This document shows, one piece after another, positions 32,350 to 37,317 of a stretch of DNA of 37,317 bases. The translations under genes and the position numbers were made by a program. The stretch lies in the NCBI RefSeq assembly GCF_000472285.1, contig NZ_KI421412.1, positions 286,646 to 323,962 on the forward strand. The letters run 5' to 3'. Positions within the stretch are counted from its first letter, which is position 1, and each line of letters starts with the position of its first letter. Origin of the DNA: Desulfuromonas sp. TF. GTDB lineage: Bacteria; Desulfobacterota; Desulfuromonadia; Desulfuromonadales; ATBO01. The notes below the pieces were generated by a model, which ran no database searches, was not told the origin of the DNA, and saw only the letters and a program-made list of their open reading frames with translations.

Positions 32350-33072
32350 TCAGTAAATACCCATTTTCCGCATGAGGCGCAACAAACGATATTCGAATCC
32401 GTGGTAAAAGGTCCATGACCGCGACGCCTTCAGGGGCGGGTGCTCTTGAGGCCGAAGCCGGATGGAGCGTGTCCCGAATTTTTTTTCCAGCCCCGCGATA
32501 AAGTCTTCAAACAGCGCCCGATCGGGATGGCAATACTCCGCTGAGCGGGAGACGAAGATTGCCCGCGGCCGGAAGTCGTATTCGAGAAAAGCGATCGTCA
32601 ACCTGCGGATCAGATCCTCATCGTACTCAGCAAAAGCCAGGCCATCCCAATCGAGACTGAGATACTCTTCCTGCTGAGGTCCGCGCCAATCGTCGAAAGT
32701 CTGTTCCGCGAAGTCAAGCTGCACCCATTTTCGCGAACCCGCCAGAAGAAACGGAAGGGCGGAGAGATCGCTCTCGTATTTCACGCAGTACAGGTCGTCG
32801 TACCCGCGCCCCCCGAATGCGTCATGGACCCAGCGCAGCCTGGTCACGATCCCCTGCATCACCGCGTGGGCCAGGAAGCTGCCCGAGTCGAGGCGGTTCA
32901 TAAAAGGGTCGCACTGCCAGACGTAGCGCGCTCTTTCATGCCGACGGTCGATAAGAAGGCCGCGCATGTCGCAATGAAAATCCAGGTGACATACGGAAAG
33001 GTTTCGATCTCCGCGCTCGACCCAAAGATCATAGAGCTGGCTATGTTCTTCTGCAACAATGAGTTCGGTCAT
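32350..33072 (-). CDS. Uncharacterised protein, possible UPF0489/arginase-fold type
   Basis: A 240-aa soluble protein. CHLDFHCDMRG near residue 30 and LSLDWDGLAF near 145 look like the two acidic metal-binding strands of arginase/UPF0489-like proteins (HxDxHxD and DxD). FVSRSAEYCHPD may be a third site. I place it in this group only tentatively and would treat it as hypothetical. The ATG at 33072 has AGG upstream; a TTG at 33078 is possible. It lies between the GNAT-like and YkgJ genes. Confidence 0.7.
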   Translation of the reverse strand: MTELIVAEEHSQLYDLWVERGDRNLSVCHLDFHCDMRGLLIDRRHERARYVWQCDPFMNRLDSGSFLAHAVMQGIVTRLRWVHDAFGGRGYDDLYCVKYESDLSALPFLLAGSRKWVQLDFAEQTFDDWRGPQQEEYLSLDWDGLAFAEYDEDLIRRLTIAFLEYDFRPRAIFVSRSAEYCHPDRALFEDFIAGLEKKFGTRSIRLRPQEHPPLKASRSWTFYHGFEYRLLRLMRKMGIY

Positions 33073-33108
33073 CTTCAAACCTATTTTATCTGCCGTCCCG
33101 AAACGGGC

Positions 33109-34296
33109 TCAGGATTTCTTCATTCCACGCAGAAGCAGCAGGGTCCGATGGACCAGTTTTTCTGGAAGAACAGGTTTAAGATACCGAACGGCCATGGTAT
33201 AGCCATTCCAAAGGAACCACTCCATGCGCCCCGGGCTTCGGCGCGACCAGACCCTCAGATCGTGACACGGCCGAGGGACGGCCCGCCAGTTTGCCTTGTA
33301 GGGGTCATTTCCGCGCAGCAGGTCGAACCATTTGCAGCCATGCTCGATGGCAAACCGGATTGCCGCCATCATGGTCAGCTTTCCGGGAGAGCATTCATCA
33401 TTGACCGACAGGTCGACTCCCGCCTGGTAGGCATAGACGGTATTGTCGTCAAAAAACTGGTATTCAATCGCGACGGGCTTGTCACCGTATTCCAACCAGG
33501 CCAGTCGAAGTTGATTTCTGGTCAGCATTGTTCTGGCAACCTTTTGGTGGAATCGATGGAACTTGTCGTCGTCAAAAGCTCCGAGCGGTTTTTCTGCGCT
33601 CCCCCATCTGGCGGAATGCAGTTTCAGGAGAATCTCGAACCCTTCATTCAACTCGGCTTCGGTCTCCGCCTGTCGAAGGGTCATTATACCCGAGTCGAAA
33701 AATTGGCGCTGCAATTTGCGGCAGCGTTTGCGCAGCGACTTGGAGAGCGTCTGCAGATACTCATCCCAGGTCGACGGAAGATCAATTCTCCAGCAGCTGT
33801 TGATCTGTCTTCGATGATGAAGCAAACCATTGTCGGCCAGGTGGCGCACTGTTGCATAAACAGCTTCTGCCTCATCGTCGACCGCCTCGAAGAGTAGTCG
33901 CTTCCAGCTTGATTCACAGCCGAGAAGGTAGCGGGCGACTTCCTTTCCGATGCGGTCTTCCCATCCGGGGGCGGCAAGCCAGGTCGCATGATGCGTGACG
34001 TCGTCGGCCACGCCCAGGATTCGATAGGTTGCCTTCCCTTCGGCGTCCTCCAGAAAAAGGGGCGCCAGGCCGACGAGGCTGCCCTCGGACTTATGGAAGA
34101 GCAGAAGAGAAAGCCTGTCTTTCGGCTTGGCATAAACCTCCCACCATGCCAGCAGCCACTCCGGGGAACTCATTGGCGCATCTTCAGCCAATGCACGCCA
34201 GGCAGGAATAAAGGGGGACAGCTCGGGGACCGCATCGATCAACATCGTTTGCAAAGAGTTCACCCGCACTTTCGGGTTACTGACAGAAGAGTGCAA
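33109..34296 (-). CDS. FemAB/CelD-like GNAT acyltransferase
   Basis: A 395-aa protein of the GNAT_6 (BioF2-like/CelD) type found in exopolysaccharide and cell-envelope loci. WLLAWWEVY in the N-terminal part, SKSLRKRCRKLQRQF in the middle and VYAYQAGVD, SPGKLTMMAAIRFA and FDLLRGNDPYKANW in the C-terminal part are characteristic. It probably transfers an acyl or aminoacyl group to a sugar amine, which would suit the amino sugars made in this locus. The start drawn is TTG just 3 bp after the flippase stop; an ATG at 34245 lacks a ribosome-binding site. Confidence 0.87.
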   Translation of the reverse strand: MHSSVSNPKVRVNSLQTMLIDAVPELSPFIPAWRALAEDAPMSSPEWLLAWWEVYAKPKDRLSLLLFHKSEGSLVGLAPLFLEDAEGKATYRILGVADDVTHHATWLAAPGWEDRIGKEVARYLLGCESSWKRLLFEAVDDEAEAVYATVRHLADNGLLHHRRQINSCWRIDLPSTWDEYLQTLSKSLRKRCRKLQRQFFDSGIMTLRQAETEAELNEGFEILLKLHSARWGSAEKPLGAFDDDKFHRFHQKVARTMLTRNQLRLAWLEYGDKPVAIEYQFFDDNTVYAYQAGVDLSVNDECSPGKLTMMAAIRFAIEHGCKWFDLLRGNDPYKANWRAVPRPCHDLRVWSRRSPGRMEWFLWNGYTMAVRYLKPVLPEKLVHRTLLLLRGMKKS

Positions 34297-34299
34297 GGC

Positions 34300-35634
34300 T
34301 CACCAAGCTTTCGGGTAAATCATCGCCCGGGTCATCATCCGGCCGGTGGATCGCAGAGGACGAAAGAAAAAACAGCTCCCGTGCACTGCGAACCAGTAAG
34401 AGACCAGGGTGGAAACAGCAGCGCCCATGGCGCCGTATAAAGGGATCAGCACAAGGTTCATCAGGATGTTCAGGACCCCGCCCGACGCAATGGAGATCAG
34501 GTTCACCCGGGTCCAGTTTTTGGCCAGTATCAAGATATTCCGGGCCGCGCCCAGGCTGGTGAAAACCAGTCCCCAGACCAGCACCGCCGCCAGGGAGCCC
34601 GCCTCGGCATACGCGTAGGAAAACAGGAAATGTATGATCTCCTGGGCAAAAAAGGTAACCAGCAGGGCCACGAGGTAGGCATACAAAGCCATCATATTGT
34701 ACAGCTTCTGCAGGTGCGCATAAAAAAGCGCCTCGTTGTCTCTTTCAATCTCGACAAAAGCCGGAAAAACCGCCGAATAAATAACCATTGGAATGAACAC
34801 CCAGACTTCGGCTAGCTGCACGGCAACGGAATAGTTCCCCAGTTCTGCGCTGCCGATCATGCTGCCTATCATGACCTGATCGATCCGCAGGTAGATCGTG
34901 GTGACCAAAGCGGAGAGGATCAAGGGCCAGCAATCTCTCAGAAGAGTTTGGGCCATGTTCAGTCTGAACCGCCAGGCCTTGAGGGAAAATCCCCGGCCTT
35001 TATAGACGAGATATAATCCCAGCGAACCGAGGGCCGCCTCCGCCAGCCCCGCCCATGCGAAAGCTATGAGCGGCGCGTTCAGGGCAATCAGGACAATTTT
35101 AGAGCAGCTGACCAGCAGGAAAGCAGAGGTCTTGGCGTAAACATTGAATTTCCACTGCATCTGGGATTCAAACCAGAATTCGATGGCCATGAACGCCTCA
35201 ACGATGCAGCCGGCGGCGAGTATGGCGACCAGCCACTGGACCAGCTGCCCCTCCGGCCGCGCCAGGAACACGGCAATCATGGCCAGCAGGAAAGCCGCAA
35301 AGCCCCCCGCCAGCATCATGACAAAGGATGTCCCGAGGATTTCGTCTCTGCTGGAGGGGTCCTTCGCCATGTCCCGTATGGCTATTTCATCCAGACCGAG
35401 CCTGGCAATGGTGGAGACGATCATCACAATGGCGACGGCATAACTGAATTCCCCGTAAAGCTCCGGGCCGAAATGCCGGGCCACAAGGACGCCTACCACA
35501 AGACCGACGACCTTCCGGATGACCTGGTCTCCCATCATCCAGCCGGTGTTGTCCATGGCCGTCAACAGCGTCGTGCGGCCCGCGAGCCTTTCGCGAATAA
35601 AACCCGGCAGGAATCTGTACCAGAGAGGATTCAT
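34300..35634 (-). CDS. wzx: Wzx-type oligosaccharide flippase (copy 2)
   Basis: A polytopic 444-aa flippase with the same length and layout as the copy at 9613-10947 and about half identical by eye. NTGWMMGDQVIRK, VARHFGPELYG, LRDCWPLIL and LRIDQVMIG match the same blocks in copy 1, and both end in PKxW after MTRA. It probably flips a polyprenyl-PP-oligosaccharide for its partner OST, whose stop overlaps its start by 4 bp (ATGA). Two divergent flippases beside two near-identical OST cores suggest two glycan substrates. Confidence 0.92.
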   Translation of the reverse strand: MNPLWYRFLPGFIRERLAGRTTLLTAMDNTGWMMGDQVIRKVVGLVVGVLVARHFGPELYGEFSYAVAIVMIVSTIARLGLDEIAIRDMAKDPSSRDEILGTSFVMMLAGGFAAFLLAMIAVFLARPEGQLVQWLVAILAAGCIVEAFMAIEFWFESQMQWKFNVYAKTSAFLLVSCSKIVLIALNAPLIAFAWAGLAEAALGSLGLYLVYKGRGFSLKAWRFRLNMAQTLLRDCWPLILSALVTTIYLRIDQVMIGSMIGSAELGNYSVAVQLAEVWVFIPMVIYSAVFPAFVEIERDNEALFYAHLQKLYNMMALYAYLVALLVTFFAQEIIHFLFSYAYAEAGSLAAVLVWGLVFTSLGAARNILILAKNWTRVNLISIASGGVLNILMNLVLIPLYGAMGAAVSTLVSYWFAVHGSCFFFRPLRSTGRMMTRAMIYPKAW

Positions 35635-36113
35635 CGAGCGGGCTGTTGCGCAAGGGGCAGCGTGCTTTTGACCTTCAGGACCCTTCCCACGGGAAAGTTG
35701 TTGTAGACCTCTTCAAAATAGCGCCGGTCGTAATTACCGAGCAGATACTGCTGGTTGAAGTTGCTCCAGAACAGAGGGGGCTCGACCATCTGGACATCGA
35801 AGATCCTGCTGTTCTTCATCAGCACCTGCAGATAGTAGCCCTGGCTGGAAGCATAGTCGATCCGGTTGACGACCGTGCCATTATTGATGAAGAGTGCTGC
35901 TACGAGCGGAGCATAGTTAGCTCCATTGCTGACGGTCCCCCTGCCCAGGTCGATCCGGCCTTCGCGGCAGTTCATGACGCCATTGTCCTCGGGCGTGCAG
36001 GTCAGATACAGGTAATCCATGGGATTGTTGGTCTTCCGGTCGAAGTCCCAGGTGCCGGAATAGGCCATTGAACGGAATTTTTCCAGCATTTCCTCGAGAT
36101 AGAGAACATAAAC
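35631..36113 (-). other. C-terminal GT-C/OST module, copy 3
   Basis: Last ~160 residues of the second OST: VYVLYLEEM, IDLGRG, VAALFINNG, GYYLQVLMKN, NFNQQYLLGNYDRRYF. It aligns with the modules at 11065 and 15255. Its first half is the most divergent of the three, despite the near-identical core of this OST and copy 1. Confidence 0.75.
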
Positions 36114-37317
36114 ATGGTCTCCCCGGAAGTCCCCTGTATGGTGGAAAACCCGCTCCAGCATGTCGTCGGCCGACAGGTTTTCCTTCCGGATCGACTGTGC
36201 CAGGCCGACGAAGCCGTTCTCTTCCAGGTAGGCCAGCAGCGACACCATCTCCCCCTGGTCCGTCGAGGTCATCGCCCTGGCCGCCAGGGTGGTGCGGATC
36301 CCCCCCTGAGTGCCGCCGTCATGATACGTGGCGAACTCCCCAATATTCATCAGGGGATAACCGTACTCCCAGAAGGGCGTGAACATCGCCGAGTGAAGCG
36401 GCACGATGCTTTTGATATCCAGCATGGCCCTGACGGTTTTGGGTTTGAGGACCGGGAGGGGCGTTTTGGAGTAGCCGGTATAGGCGCTGGTGGAGAAAAA
36501 GAGCGCGAACATCAGGGCGATGCCGACAAGCGGCACGGCAGGCTTGAGAAGGCGGATCCTCGCTCCGGCGTATTTCACCAGCACTTCGATCAGCACCCCG
36601 GCGCCGACCCCGATCAGCGGCGCCATGTACATGGCGAACCGGGTCGGCCCCACCATCGACCAGACGCCCAAGACCAGCAGTGGGGTAATGGGGATCATCT
36701 GCTTGAAACGCCTGGCGTAGAGGTAGATCAGCCCGGCAAAGCCCGCCGCGACCATCGGCAGAAAGCCGTGCAGCATCTCGAGATTGGCCGCGATGCCGCG
36801 GCTCCGGGCCTCGGCGATGGTGTCCATGACGTTCGGCCAGACGATCTGCCCCGTGGCGGGCGGGGAAATATAGGTCCACAGGAAGGTGCGCAGGGAATCG
36901 AAAATCTGAAGCGCGTAACCGGGACCGGAAGCCAGGGGGAAGATCAGGAGAATCGGCACAAGGTATTTCCAGTCGACGACCCGACCGACCACGAGATGGA
37001 TCGCCATGAAGAACAGGAACAAAAGAATGAACATCGGCTGCTGGTACCACCAGTTGAACAGGTACATGGTCAGTCCGGCGCCGAGGGCAAGGCCGAGGTT
37101 GGCGAACCGGCTTTTGTCTTTATGCATGGAGAGGATGAAGCTCGCCGTGGCGATCGGGAAAAAGGTGTTGAGAAGATCGGTGTCGACCCGCCCCATCATG
37201 GTCCGGTCGTAATAGGCGTGGCTGAACGACCCGACCAGTCCTCCCAATACGGCCGAGGCGCCGAAGCCGAGCTTGTTGAAATAATAGAACAGGGGGAAAA
37301 CGAAGAGCCCGGCCAGA
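35631..37317 (-). CDS. STT3/PglB/AglB-type oligosaccharyltransferase (copy 2), N-terminus beyond window
   Basis: The open frame runs through the right edge; about 130 N-terminal residues by comparison with copy 1 are missing. Visible motifs are YYDRTMMGRVDTDLLNTFF (catalytic Arg and DxD), DTIAEARSRG (TIxE motif of loop 5) and FWEYGYPLMN, the WWDYG equivalent, followed by the DGG. The membrane core differs from copy 1 by roughly 13 in 258 residues by hand count, whereas the C-terminal module is much less alike. Its gene overlaps the second flippase by 4 bp. Transfer of a lipid-linked oligosaccharide to Asn is the family reaction; the acceptor sequon is not shown. Confidence 0.93.
   Translation of the reverse strand, partial: LAGLFVFPLFYYFNKLGFGASAVLGGLVGSFSHAYYDRTMMGRVDTDLLNTFFPIATASFILSMHKDKSRFANLGLALGAGLTMYLFNWWYQQPMFILLFLFFMAIHLVVGRVVDWKYLVPILLIFPLASGPGYALQIFDSLRTFLWTYISPPATGQIVWPNVMDTIAEARSRGIAANLEMLHGFLPMVAAGFAGLIYLYARRFKQMIPITPLLVLGVWSMVGPTRFAMYMAPLIGVGAGVLIEVLVKYAGARIRLLKPAVPLVGIALMFALFFSTSAYTGYSKTPLPVLKPKTVRAMLDIKSIVPLHSAMFTPFWEYGYPLMNIGEFATYHDGGTQGGIRTTLAARAMTSTDQGEMVSLLAYLEENGFVGLAQSIRKENLSADDMLERVFHHTGDFRGDHVYVLYLEEMLEKFRSMAYSGTWDFDRKTNNPMDYLYLTCTPEDNGVMNCREGRIDLGRGTVSNGANYAPLVAALFINNGTVVNRIDYASSQGYYLQVLMKNSRIFDVQMVEPPLFWSNFNQQYLLGNYDRRYFEEVYNNFPVGRVLKVKSTLPLAQQPAR
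36481..37317 (-). repeat. Long direct repeat, OST core copy 2
   Basis: Matches 11909-12745 base for base with few substitutions and a constant offset of 24,572 bp. It continues beyond the window. Both copies are in the same orientation. Confidence 0.9.

Overview
The window is a single dense surface-glycan locus of about 37 kb. All 33 clear genes lie on the minus strand, so transcription runs right to left. Many neighbours overlap by 4 bp (ATGA or GTGA), and most other gaps are under about 130 bp. I see no rRNA, tRNA, CRISPR array or transposase. The organism cannot be named from the sequence. High G+C, bacterial STT3/PglB-type oligosaccharyltransferases (OSTs), CysD/CysNC sulfate activation and small AGCTnnA heptad arrays would suit a deltaproteobacterium (Desulfuromonas/Geobacter type); this is inference.

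In transcription order the layout is as follows. (1) 37317-34300: an OST (N-terminus outside the window) and a Wzx-type flippase. (2) 34296-29434: a GNAT/FemAB-like protein, an arginase-fold-like orphan, a YkgJ Cys-cluster protein, a methyltransferase, an arylsulfotransferase-like beta-propeller and an 88-aa GPGAG membrane protein. (3) 29379-21672: a membrane-anchored PAPS sulfotransferase, a polysaccharide deacetylase, a GT4 glycosyltransferase, cysD, a four-helix-bundle gene and cysNC. (4) 21655-17392: three GT2 glycosyltransferases, a DUF2304 protein and a flippase-like (LPG synthase TM) protein. (5) 17264-9613: a GT-C membrane protein, a DegT aminotransferase, a DPM-like GT2, a second OST and a second Wzx. 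(6) 9590-5404: a nucleotide-sugar cassette (cupin, DegT aminotransferase, C-methyltransferase, GDP-mannose-type Nudix, divergent GMD-like dehydratase). (7) 5407-1: two GT2s, an orphan polytopic protein, a GtrB-like GT2 and a truncated ChbG/HpnK-type deacetylase.

Read together, the genes suggest that an unusual amino/C-methyl sugar is made and built into a lipid-linked glycan by cytoplasmic glycosyltransferases. Two Wzx proteins would flip the lipid-linked glycan, GT-C enzymes fed by polyprenyl-phosphate sugars would extend it, and two OSTs would transfer it to protein. PAPS from CysD/CysNC, a PAPS sulfotransferase and an arylsulfotransferase-like protein suggest that the glycan is sulfated. 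No Wzy-type polymerase or initiating phosphoglycosyl transferase is evident here.

The most interesting points are these. The two OSTs share a near-identical catalytic core 24,572 bp apart but have divergent C-termini. Their roughly 145-residue C-terminal module also sits on a GT-C protein that lacks the OST motifs. A 72-bp palindromic heptad element is inserted exactly in frame in cysN. The same heptads bracket a four-helix-bundle gene that splits cysD from cysNC, which looks like a small mobile element with and without its cargo.
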